Origin: Comamonadaceae bacterium
Lineage (GTDB): Bacteria > Pseudomonadota > Gammaproteobacteria > Burkholderiales > Burkholderiaceae_C
NCBI GenBank assembly: GCA_947458305.1
Contig: CANGZO010000047.1
Coordinates: 1 to 12,040, forward strand
Length of the DNA: 12,040 bases
Direction of reading: 5' to 3'
Under the pieces are notes generated by a model. The model did no database searches. It had not been told where the DNA came from and saw only the letters and a list, made by a program, of their open reading frames with translations. Position 1 is the stretch's first letter, and every line of letters begins with the position of its first letter. The position numbers and the translations under genes are program-made. Positions 1 through 6,066 of the stretch are shown one piece after another.

Positions 1-96
1 CGCACTGTCGCCGGGATCGACCACCAAGGCGTGTCGGTCTTTGTGCAACAACCAAATGTAGTTGTCTGCGAAAGCGGGCAGGGCTATGAGTTTCAT
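1..96 (-). CDS. gloB: Hydroxyacylglutathione hydrolase (glyoxalase II), N-terminal fragment
   Basis: Reading leftwards from the ATG at 96-94 gives 32 residues that begin MKLIALPAFADNYIW and continue to VVDPGDSA, where the window ends. This is the characteristic N-terminus of GloB: the Asn-Tyr-Ile-Trp segment followed by the Val-Asp-Pro-Gly-Asp turn that opens the metallo-beta-lactamase fold. The zinc-binding THxHxDH motif would lie beyond the left edge. Known role of the family: hydrolysis of S-D-lactoylglutathione to D-lactate and glutathione in the cytosol, the second step of methylglyoxal detoxification. A GAAAGG sequence (minus strand, 106-101) four bases before the ATG can serve as ribosome binding site. 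The gene is divergent from, and overlaps the start of, the methyltransferase gene. Identification rests on a short but very typical stretch. Confidence 0.9.
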   Translation of the reverse strand, partial: MKLIALPAFADNYIWLLHKDRHALVVDPGDSA

Positions 97-916
97 GGAG
101 CCTTTCATTATAGAAAGCCAAGACCCCACAACCGCTTGGTTGGCCTCTTTGGGTCAGCCGGTGTCTTCGCGCTTGTTGGCTTGGGAGCAAGCCCAAGCCG
201 ACCAGTTGTTGGCCGACGTCTTTGGCTACCACGCGGTGCAGTTGGGCTGGCCCGAGCTGCAAGCCTTGCGCCAAAATCGCATGCCCCACCGCTGGCAAGC
301 TTGCGCGGAGTTCGAATGGCTTGGCGCAGCCCCATCTGAAAAATTCAACCCCGATGTTTGGTTGGACAGCCGCTCTTGGCCCTGGCAGGCTGACAGTCTG
401 GATTTGGTGGTTTTGCCCCACACGCTGGAGCGCTCGGCCGACCCGCACGCCTGCTTGCGTGAAGTCGAGCGGGTTTTGATCCCCGAGGGGCAAGTGTTGA
501 TCACGGGCTTGAACCCTATGAGTGCTTGGGGTTGGCGTCAAACGCGGGGTGGCCAGCGCCGCATCTTGTCCAACACGGCGCAACCCCTTATTGGTTACCG
601 GCGCCTGCGCGACTGGCTGCGTTTGTTGGGTTTTGAAGTTCAAGTTAGCCGTTTTGGGGGGTGGACCCCGGCGTTGTCGAGCGAGGCCTGGATGCAGCGA
701 TGGCGTTGGATGGAAACCGCAGGCGAGCGCTGGTGGCCCATTTTGGGTGGGGTCTACCTTTTATTGGCGACCAAGCGCGTGCCTGCAGGGCGACTTTTGC
801 CAGCAAAGGCTTGGCGCACGGTACGATCGCCCGCTGTTGCGGCCGCGCCTGTTGCGCGTTCCGACACCCTGGTCAGCCGACCTTTGACCGAGAAAGACCG
901 CATTGACCTCCGTTGA
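86..916 (+). CDS. YafS-like class I SAM-dependent methyltransferase
   Basis: Encodes about 276 residues. Residues 103-144 hold the recognisable core: a DSLDLVVL strand, PHTLE, ADPHACLREVERVL helix and EGQVLITGLNP, matching motifs II-III of Methyltransf_11 proteins. The glycine-rich SAM motif I (GxGxG) is not visible where expected (about residues 80-95), as I recall is also so in E. coli YafS. The FGYHAVQLG segment (46-54) and the basic, Ala/Pro-rich C-terminal tail also resemble YafS. The neighbourhood gloB / this gene / rnhA is the same as in E. coli, supporting orthology. Substrate is unknown. The start could be ATG 86 or ATG 95; a GGG at 75-77 is at better distance from 86. A TTG at 62 would extend further into gloB and is unlikely. 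The 3' end overlaps rnhA by 14 bases, suggesting translational coupling. Confidence 0.8.
   Translation: MSFMEPFIIESQDPTTAWLASLGQPVSSRLLAWEQAQADQLLADVFGYHAVQLGWPELQALRQNRMPHRWQACAEFEWLGAAPSEKFNPDVWLDSRSWPWQADSLDLVVLPHTLERSADPHACLREVERVLIPEGQVLITGLNPMSAWGWRQTRGGQRRILSNTAQPLIGYRRLRDWLRLLGFEVQVSRFGGWTPALSSEAWMQRWRWMETAGERWWPILGGVYLLLATKRVPAGRLLPAKAWRTVRSPAVAAAPVARSDTLVSRPLTEKDRIDLR
107..112 (-). promoter_or_regulatory. Possible -10 box for gloB
   Basis: The minus strand reads TATAAT, a perfect sigma-70 -10 hexamer, ten bases before the gloB ATG and inside the coding sequence of the divergent methyltransferase. No good -35 box is found at 16-18 bases (a GCGGTT-like hexamer only). Transcription from it would begin about 3-5 bases before the ATG, giving a nearly leaderless mRNA that would not carry the GAAAGG ribosome site. 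It may therefore be a chance match. Confidence 0.25.
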
Positions 917-1361
917 AATTCACACCGATGGCGCTTGCAAAGGCAATCCCGGCCCAGGGGGATGGGGGGTTCGGCTCCAATCGGGTCAGCATGTTCAAGA
1001 GTTGTTTGGCGGCGAGCTGAACACCACCAACAACCGTATGGAAATGATGGCGGTCATCGAGGGCCTGTCCGCACTCAAGCGGCCTTGCCAAGTTACGCTC
1101 TATTTAGACAGCGAGTACGTGCGCAAAGGCATCACCGAGTGGATCCATGGCTGGAAAGCGCGGGGCTGGCGCACCGCAGCCAAGCAACCTGTCAAAAATG
1201 CCGATTTGTGGCAAAAACTCGACGCCGTGGTGTCGTCTTCGGGACACCGCATCGATTGGCGCTGGGTCAAAGGTCACAACGGTGATCCTGGCAATGAGCG
1301 TGCCGACGCCTTGGCCAATCAAGGCGTAGACAAGGCTTTGGGGCGCGCCAGCAAGGCCTAA
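903..1361 (+). CDS. rnhA: Ribonuclease HI
   Basis: The 152-residue product is full length for RNase HI (E. coli 155). It degrades the RNA strand of RNA:DNA hybrids in the cytosol, removing primers and R-loops. The catalytic set is complete: D9 in TDGACKGNPGPGGWG, E47 in NNRMEMMA, D69 in YLDSEYV, H125 and D135 in KGHNGDPGNERADALA. The basic handle region (about 75-95, with KGITEWIHGWKARGW) is present. The start must be the TTG at 903: the frame is closed by a TGA at 885-887, and no ATG or GTG lies between that stop and the conserved N-terminus. It overlaps the last 14 bases of the methyltransferase gene, so translation is probably coupled. A purine-rich stretch around 889-896 is only a weak ribosome site. 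In E. coli and many proteobacteria dnaQ is the next neighbour; here it is not. Confidence 0.95.
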   Translation: MTSVEIHTDGACKGNPGPGGWGVRLQSGQHVQELFGGELNTTNNRMEMMAVIEGLSALKRPCQVTLYLDSEYVRKGITEWIHGWKARGWRTAAKQPVKNADLWQKLDAVVSSSGHRIDWRWVKGHNGDPGNERADALANQGVDKALGRASKA

Positions 1362-1460
1362 GCCGCAGGCCGGTTGGCGCAGCCGAGTCCATCCAAGCCA
1401 GCTCTACATCCCCCACCAACAGTAGGGAAATTGCCTTTGCGCTGTTACATTGGCACGGTC

Positions 1461-1473
1461 TTGCAGCATGCAA
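1461..1473. promoter_or_regulatory. Small inverted repeat before the efflux operon
   Basis: In the 128-base gap between rnhA and the adaptor gene lies TTGCA-GCA-TGCAA, two perfect 5-base arms around 3 bases, ending 16 bases before the adaptor ATG and just before its ribosome site. The position would suit an operator or a small leader structure, but the arms are short and no regulator gene is adjacent. I could not fix a convincing -35/-10 pair in this gap. Confidence 0.2.
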
Positions 1474-1476
1474 TTT

Positions 1477-1483
1477 GAGAGAG
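1477..1483 (+). promoter_or_regulatory. Ribosome binding site of the adaptor gene
   Basis: GAGAGAG, followed by six bases and the ATG at 1490. It decides the start against an in-frame TTG at 1475, which overlaps this site and would add only five residues before the basic MAYKKKY signal-anchor. Confidence 0.6.
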
Positions 1484-1489
1484 ATTCGA

Positions 1490-2911
1490 ATGGCTTATAA
1501 AAAGAAATACACAGTTTTGGCAATTTTGGGCATTGCCATGGCCTCCGGCGCGGCTTGGTGGTGGCAAAACAAGGCCCCTGATGCTGAGGCTGGCAAGACG
1601 GGGGCGGCGTCCGCCCCTTCGGGCCCTGGACCTGCGGCAGGTGGTGGGCCGGCACGCCCCACTTCGGTGGAGGTGGCCAAGGTGGAGAGCATGACCTTGG
1701 TGGACGAGACCCAAGCTGTGGGCAGTTTGCGTTCGAGACAAGGGGTGATGCTGCGCCCAGAAGTCGGTGGACGCGTCAAACAAATTTTCTTCAACGATGG
1801 ACAACGGGTGCGCAAAGGCCAGTTGATGGTGCAGTTTGACGACCAACTGCCACAGGCCCAGTTGGCCCAGGCCCGCGCAGAGTTGTCGATCGCCGAGGCC
1901 AACCACAAACGCAACCAGGAGTTGGTGGCGCAAAACTTCATCAGCCAACGGTCTTTGGATGAAAGCAGTGCGGCGCTGGAAGTGTCGCGCGCCAAGTTGT
2001 CTTTGGCGCAAGCGACCTTGCAGCGTTTGCAGGTGTTGGCGCCTTTTGATGGCATCACCGGCCTCAAACAAATCAACGTGGGCGATTACCTGAAAGATGG
2101 CGCGGACATGGTCAACGTCGAGGACATCGACGCGGTGCTGCTGGACTTCCGCTTGCCCGAACGCTTTCAGGCCAAGATCCGTGCCGGTCAAAAAGCCCAG
2201 CTGACCGTCGATGCCCTGCCAGGCAGACCTTTCAGCGCCATCATTCAAGCGGTGGACCCTTTGATCGATGCCAATGGGCGCTCGGTGGGCGTGCGCGGTT
2301 GCATTGACAACCGCCAGCAGCAATTGCGCCCGGGCATGTTTGCCCGCGTCAATGCGGTGTTCGGTTCGCGCGAAAACGCCTTGGTCATTCCAGAAGAGGC
2401 CATCATTCCGCAGGGGGGTCGCACCTTTGTGGTCAAGATCGTTCCAGGCGACAAACCCGAGACCAAAGTGTCAGAGCGTGTGGCTGTCAAAGTAGGCTTG
2501 CGTTTGCCGGGCAAGGTTGAAATCCTCGAAGGTCTGTCGGCAGGCGACACCGTGGTCACTGCCGGTCACCAGCGTTTGCAAAAAGACGGCACAGTGGTGC
2601 GGGTGGTGGACCTGTCTCAGCCCGGTGGTGGCAGACCTGCTGGAGGTCCGCCCGGCGCAGGTGGTCCAGGTGCAGGTGGTCCAGGTGCTGCGCCTGCTGG
2701 TGCTGCCCCTGCAGCTGCGGCCGCCAAAGGCGCAGGCCCAGGCGCAGGCCCAGGCGCAGGCGCAGGCGCAGGCGCAGGCGCAGGCGCAGGCGCAGGCGCA
2801 GCGGGGCCACGCCCAGGTGCTGCGGCCGGCAAGCCAGGTGCGGCCGCTGCGAACAACGCCGCCATGGCGGGACCGAACCCTTGCCTGAGGGGCGCAGATG
2901 CAACTCGCTGA
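1490..2911 (+). CDS. RND efflux periplasmic adaptor (membrane fusion protein, HlyD/AcrA type)
   Basis: The 473-residue product bridges an inner-membrane RND pump to an outer-membrane channel. Order of parts: basic start and hydrophobic signal-anchor (1-25, no lipobox Cys); Gly/Pro-rich linker (about 28-58); first half of the lipoyl domain with PEVGGRVKQIFFNDGQRVRKGQ (about 90-111); alpha-helical hairpin rich in Gln, Ala, Leu and Glu (about 119-175); second lipoyl half with LAPFDGITG; beta-barrel (about 200-290) including LRPGMFARV; membrane-proximal domain to about 375. The last 98 residues are a low-complexity Gly/Ala/Pro tail, encoded partly by tandem repeats. Typical adaptors end near 370-400 residues, so this tail is extra. 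The stop codon lies inside the next gene (14-base overlap), so pump and adaptor are translationally coupled. Substrate is unknown; the family exports drugs, solvents or dyes. Confidence 0.93.
   Translation: MAYKKKYTVLAILGIAMASGAAWWWQNKAPDAEAGKTGAASAPSGPGPAAGGGPARPTSVEVAKVESMTLVDETQAVGSLRSRQGVMLRPEVGGRVKQIFFNDGQRVRKGQLMVQFDDQLPQAQLAQARAELSIAEANHKRNQELVAQNFISQRSLDESSAALEVSRAKLSLAQATLQRLQVLAPFDGITGLKQINVGDYLKDGADMVNVEDIDAVLLDFRLPERFQAKIRAGQKAQLTVDALPGRPFSAIIQAVDPLIDANGRSVGVRGCIDNRQQQLRPGMFARVNAVFGSRENALVIPEEAIIPQGGRTFVVKIVPGDKPETKVSERVAVKVGLRLPGKVEILEGLSAGDTVVTAGHQRLQKDGTVVRVVDLSQPGGGRPAGGPPGAGGPGAGGPGAAPAGAAPAAAAAKGAGPGAGPGAGAGAGAGAGAGAGAAGPRPGAAAGKPGAAAANNAAMAGPNPCLRGADATR
2657..2686 (+). repeat. 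Two tandem copies of a 15-base unit
   Basis: The unit GCAGGTGGTCCAGGT occurs twice, perfectly, at 2657-2671 and 2672-2686, encoding Ala-Gly-Gly-Pro-Gly twice. It lies in the adaptor tail just before the hexanucleotide array. The unit length keeps the reading frame. Confidence 0.85.
2729..2800 (+). repeat. Hexanucleotide GGCGCA tandem array in the adaptor tail
   Basis: Twelve consecutive 6-base units: units 2 and 4 are GGCCCA and the other ten GGCGCA, with the last eight (2753-2800) perfect. They encode Gly-Ala (or Gly-Pro) dipeptides. Because the unit is six bases, gain or loss of copies changes the tail by two residues without breaking the frame, so length polymorphism rather than on/off switching is expected. 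The repeat lies in the tail beyond the folded domains. Confidence 0.95.
2886..2891 (+). promoter_or_regulatory. Ribosome binding site of the RND pump gene
   Basis: GAGGGG six bases before the ATG at 2898, inside the last codons of the adaptor gene. It supports the chosen start and coupled translation of the pump. Confidence 0.7.
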
Positions 2912-5900
2912 AGTTTCCATCCGGCGGCCTGTATTGGCCGTGGTCATGTCCTTGCTGATCGTGTTGATTGGCGCGGTCAGTTTCAAAAGTTTGTCGCTGC
3001 GCGAATACCCCAAGATCGACGAGCCCACGGTCACAGTCACCACGCGGTATGTCGGCGCTTCTGCGGAGGTGGTCGAATCCCAGGTCACCAAGCCTCTTGA
3101 AGACTCGATTGCCGGCATCGACGCGGTGGACGTCATCACCTCGATCAGCCGAGCCGAGCAGTCCCAAATTACTGTGCGCTTTCGCCTCGAAAAAGATGCC
3201 GACACGGCGGCCGCTGAAGTGCGTGACCGCACAGCGCGTGTGCGCAATCGGTTGCCTCAAACGGTGGAAGAGCCCGTCATTGCCAAAGTAGAAGCTGACG
3301 CTTTCCCGGTCATTTGGTTGGCATTTTCCAGCGACACACTGGATGCTTTGCAGATCAACGATTTGGTCAACCGTGTGGTCAAACCGCGCTTGCAAACCGT
3401 GACGGGTGTGGCCGATGTGCGCATTTTTGGTGAGCGCAAATACGCCATGCTGGTGTCTTTGGACCATGCACGCCTGTCGTCCTACAAATTGACACCACAA
3501 GATGTCGAAGACGCCATCCGGCGCAACAACCTGGAACTGCCTGCAGGTCGCATTGAATCTTCCAACCGAGAGTTCAGCGTTTCTGCGCAAACCGATCTGA
3601 ACCGTGCAGGGCAATTCGGTGACATCGTGATCCGAAACGTCAACGGATTCACGGTCAAGTTGCGGGATGTGGCCCAAGTCCGCGAAGGCGCTGCCAGCGA
3701 CCGAAGCACCGTTCGTTTGAACGGTCAATCGGCCATCTCGGCGGGCGTGATCCGTCAAGCCACGGCCAACCCCCTGGAGCTGTCAGCAGGCGTGCGCGAG
3801 ATGATTCCCAAGCTCAAGGCGGACTTGCCGGGCGACATGGTCATCAACATTGCCAACGACAACTCGGTTTTCATTGACCGCTCCATCAAAAGCGTGTTCA
3901 ACACCATTGTGGAAGCCGTGGTCTTGGTGGCCTTGGTGATTTTTGTCTTTTTGCGCACCTTACGTGCATCGATCATCCCGATCATCACCATCCCCGTCAG
4001 TTTGATCGGCGCATTCGCCATGATGGCTTTGGCCGGCTTCACCATCAACACCTTGACTTTGTTGGCGCTGGTTTTGGCCATTGGTTTGGTGGTGGACGAC
4101 GCGATTGTGGTGCTGGAAAACATTTACCGGCACATTGAAGAAGGCTTGGATCCGTTTTCCGCCGCGATCAAGGGTGTGCGTGAAATCAGCTTTGCTGTGA
4201 TTGCCATGACCTTGACGCTGGCGGCTGTGTTTGCCCCTTTGGCTTTCACGCCGGGCCGCACTGGCAAGTTGTTTGGCGAGTTTGCGCTGGCATTGGCGGG
4301 CGCTGTGTTGGTTTCGGGCTTTGTGGCGCTGACCTTGGCGCCCATGCTGAGTGCCAAATTGCTCAGGCACAACCCCAACCCGGGCTGGTTCGACCGCTCC
4401 ATGGAAAAGTGGCTCACGGGCCTGTCTTCGGGTTACGAGTGGCTGCTGACGCTGATCTTGAGCCGTGCGCGTTGGGTGGTGGTGTTGGTCATGTTGGCCT
4501 CGGGCATCGGCATTGGCGTGATCTACCCCACCATGAAGCAAGAACTGTCCCCCTTGGAGGACCGAGGGACGATTTTGGCCACCATCAACGCCCCGGATGG
4601 CTCAACCCTGGAGTACACCGATCGTTACGCCAAATCGCTTGAAAAGATGGGCCAAGCGTATCCAGAGTTCGACCGCATTTTTGCCAACTTGGGCAACCCC
4701 ACCGTCGGCCAAGGCACCGTGGTGTACCGCGCTGTGGACTGGGACGAACGCCAACGCACCACGCTCGAAATCGCACGCGAATTGGGTGCCAAGTTCAACG
4801 GCTTGCCGGGCATCAATGCCTTCCCCATCACACCGCCATCTTTGGGTCAGGGCTTTCGCGAGCGGCCGCTGAACTTTGTGATCCAGACTTCGGACAGCTA
4901 CCAAAATTTGAATGCGATTGCTCGTCAGTTGATGGACGAAGTTGCCAAAAACCCCGGCATCTTGTCGCCCGATGTGGACTTGCGCCTGAACAAGCCGGAG
5001 CTGCGTGTCGAGGTGGACCGCACCAAGGCCGCCGAGTTGGGTGTGAGTGTGGATGTGGTGGCGCGAACCATCGAGACGATGCTTGGAGGCCGTGTGGTCA
5101 CGCGTTACAAGCGCGATGCCGAACAGTACGACGTGATCGTGCAAACCCTGCCTTCGGCCCGCAACACGCCCGATGACATCGACGTTATTCAGGTACGGGG
5201 CCGCAACGACACCATGGTGCCCTTGTCCAGCTTGGTCAAAGTGCGCGAAAGTGTGGCCCCGCGTGAGTTGAACCATTTTGGTCAACGGCGCTCGGTGACC
5301 ATCACGGCCAACCTGTCGCCGGATTACTCCTTGGGCGAGGCGCTGACCTTCATGGATGCCGCCGCTGCCAAGATCCTCAAGCCGGGCTACACCACTGAGT
5401 TGAATGGCACCTCGCGCGAATTCAAGAACTCGCAAGGGGCCTTGGTCATCGTGTTTGTCTTGGCGCTGCTGTTCATTTTTTTGGTGCTGGCGGCGCAGTT
5501 TGAGAGCTTCATCGATCCCTTTGTGATCATGCTCTCGGTGCCCCTGTCCATGATTGGCGCGCTGCTGGCGCTCAAGTACACGGGCGGCTCGCTCAATGTG
5601 TATTCCCAAATCGGCCTGATCACCCTGGTGGGCTTGATCACCAAGCACGGCATTTTGATTGTGGAGTTCACCAACCAGCTGCGCGAGCAGGGCATGGCCA
5701 TGCAAGAGGCTTTGATCAAGGCATCGGCCCAGCGGCTGCGGCCCATCTTGATGACCACAGGCGCCATGGTGCTGGGCGCCGTACCGCTTGCGCTGGCCAC
5801 CGGTGCGGGTGCCGAGAGCCGCACCCAAATCGGTTGGGTGATTGTGGGCGGCATGAGCTTGGGTACGGTGCTGGCTATTTTTGTGGTGCCCACCATGTAC

Positions 5901-5981
5901 TCGCTGCTGGCCCGCAAGTCGGTGCCAGGCCCCAACAAATCGGTGGCGCACGACGAACCCCCGGCGAACGCGGCGCATTAA
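2898..5981 (+). CDS. RND multidrug efflux pump, inner-membrane permease (HAE1 family)
   Basis: The 1027-residue product has the full length of AcrB-type proton/drug antiporters. It begins with the cytoplasmic helix and TM1 (IRRPVLAVVMSLL), followed by a large periplasmic loop (about 30-330), TM2-TM6 (about 336-475), a helix near 524-543, a second periplasmic loop (about 550-845) and TM8-TM12 (about 848-1010). The proton-relay residues are present: D400 and D401 in GLVVDDAIVVLEN of TM4 and K916 in LITKHGILIVEF of TM10, equivalent to AcrB D407, D408 and K940. RPILMTTGAMVLGAVPLA matches the conserved TM11 region. It works as a trimer with the adaptor encoded just upstream and an outer-membrane channel not encoded in this window. 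Substrates cannot be read from the sequence. No frameshift or missing core motif is seen; a two-way terminator follows. Confidence 0.96.
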   Translation: MQLAEVSIRRPVLAVVMSLLIVLIGAVSFKSLSLREYPKIDEPTVTVTTRYVGASAEVVESQVTKPLEDSIAGIDAVDVITSISRAEQSQITVRFRLEKDADTAAAEVRDRTARVRNRLPQTVEEPVIAKVEADAFPVIWLAFSSDTLDALQINDLVNRVVKPRLQTVTGVADVRIFGERKYAMLVSLDHARLSSYKLTPQDVEDAIRRNNLELPAGRIESSNREFSVSAQTDLNRAGQFGDIVIRNVNGFTVKLRDVAQVREGAASDRSTVRLNGQSAISAGVIRQATANPLELSAGVREMIPKLKADLPGDMVINIANDNSVFIDRSIKSVFNTIVEAVVLVALVIFVFLRTLRASIIPIITIPVSLIGAFAMMALAGFTINTLTLLALVLAIGLVVDDAIVVLENIYRHIEEGLDPFSAAIKGVREISFAVIAMTLTLAAVFAPLAFTPGRTGKLFGEFALALAGAVLVSGFVALTLAPMLSAKLLRHNPNPGWFDRSMEKWLTGLSSGYEWLLTLILSRARWVVVLVMLASGIGIGVIYPTMKQELSPLEDRGTILATINAPDGSTLEYTDRYAKSLEKMGQAYPEFDRIFANLGNPTVGQGTVVYRAVDWDERQRTTLEIARELGAKFNGLPGINAFPITPPSLGQGFRERPLNFVIQTSDSYQNLNAIARQLMDEVAKNPGILSPDVDLRLNKPELRVEVDRTKAAELGVSVDVVARTIETMLGGRVVTRYKRDAEQYDVIVQTLPSARNTPDDIDVIQVRGRNDTMVPLSSLVKVRESVAPRELNHFGQRRSVTITANLSPDYSLGEALTFMDAAAAKILKPGYTTELNGTSREFKNSQGALVIVFVLALLFIFLVLAAQFESFIDPFVIMLSVPLSMIGALLALKYTGGSLNVYSQIGLITLVGLITKHGILIVEFTNQLREQGMAMQEALIKASAQRLRPILMTTGAMVLGAVPLALATGAGAESRTQIGWVIVGGMSLGTVLAIFVVPTMYSLLARKSVPGPNKSVAHDEPPANAAH

Positions 5982-6014
5982 GTCCAATGTGGTGAGCCAA
6001 AGCTTGGCTTAGAG

Positions 6015-6046
6015 ATGAAAAAAGCGGCTTAGGCCGCTTTTTTCAT
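6015..6046. terminator. Two-way intrinsic terminator between the RND and moeA genes
   Basis: A perfect inverted repeat with 14-base arms: ATGAAAAAAGCGGC at 6015-6028, loop TTAG, and its complement at 6033-6046. The GC part of the stem is GCGGC/GCCGC, flanked by six A on one side and six T on the other, so a U-tract follows the hairpin on both strands. It sits 33 bases after the RND stop and 20 bases after the moeA stop, and would end both convergent transcripts. Confidence 0.92.
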
Positions 6047-6066
6047 GGGTGTTCAGGGGGCTGTGT

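Noticed and set aside
1355..1371. GGCCT/AGGCC repeat as the rnhA terminator
   Set aside because: Five-base arms with no following T-run; not a convincing intrinsic terminator.
1445..2323. Long antisense open frame (292 codons) opposite the adaptor gene
   Set aside because: It mirrors the codon bias of the adaptor gene and is His/Arg/Gln-rich without a recognisable domain; the adaptor on the plus strand is clearly the real gene.
2729..2800. Tandem repeat as a possible CRISPR array or origin iteron
   Set aside because: Units are six bases without spacers and lie in frame in a protein tail, so it is a coding microsatellite.
2556..3758. Antisense open frame (400 codons) across the adaptor tail and pump start
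   Set aside because: It contains a meaningless Leu-Arg repeat from the hexanucleotide array read backwards and spans two genuine genes.
4602..5987. Antisense open frame of 461 codons under the RND pump gene
   Set aside because: Composition (His, Gln, Arg-rich) is typical of shadow frames in high-GC genes; no family resemblance, and the RND protein is intact.
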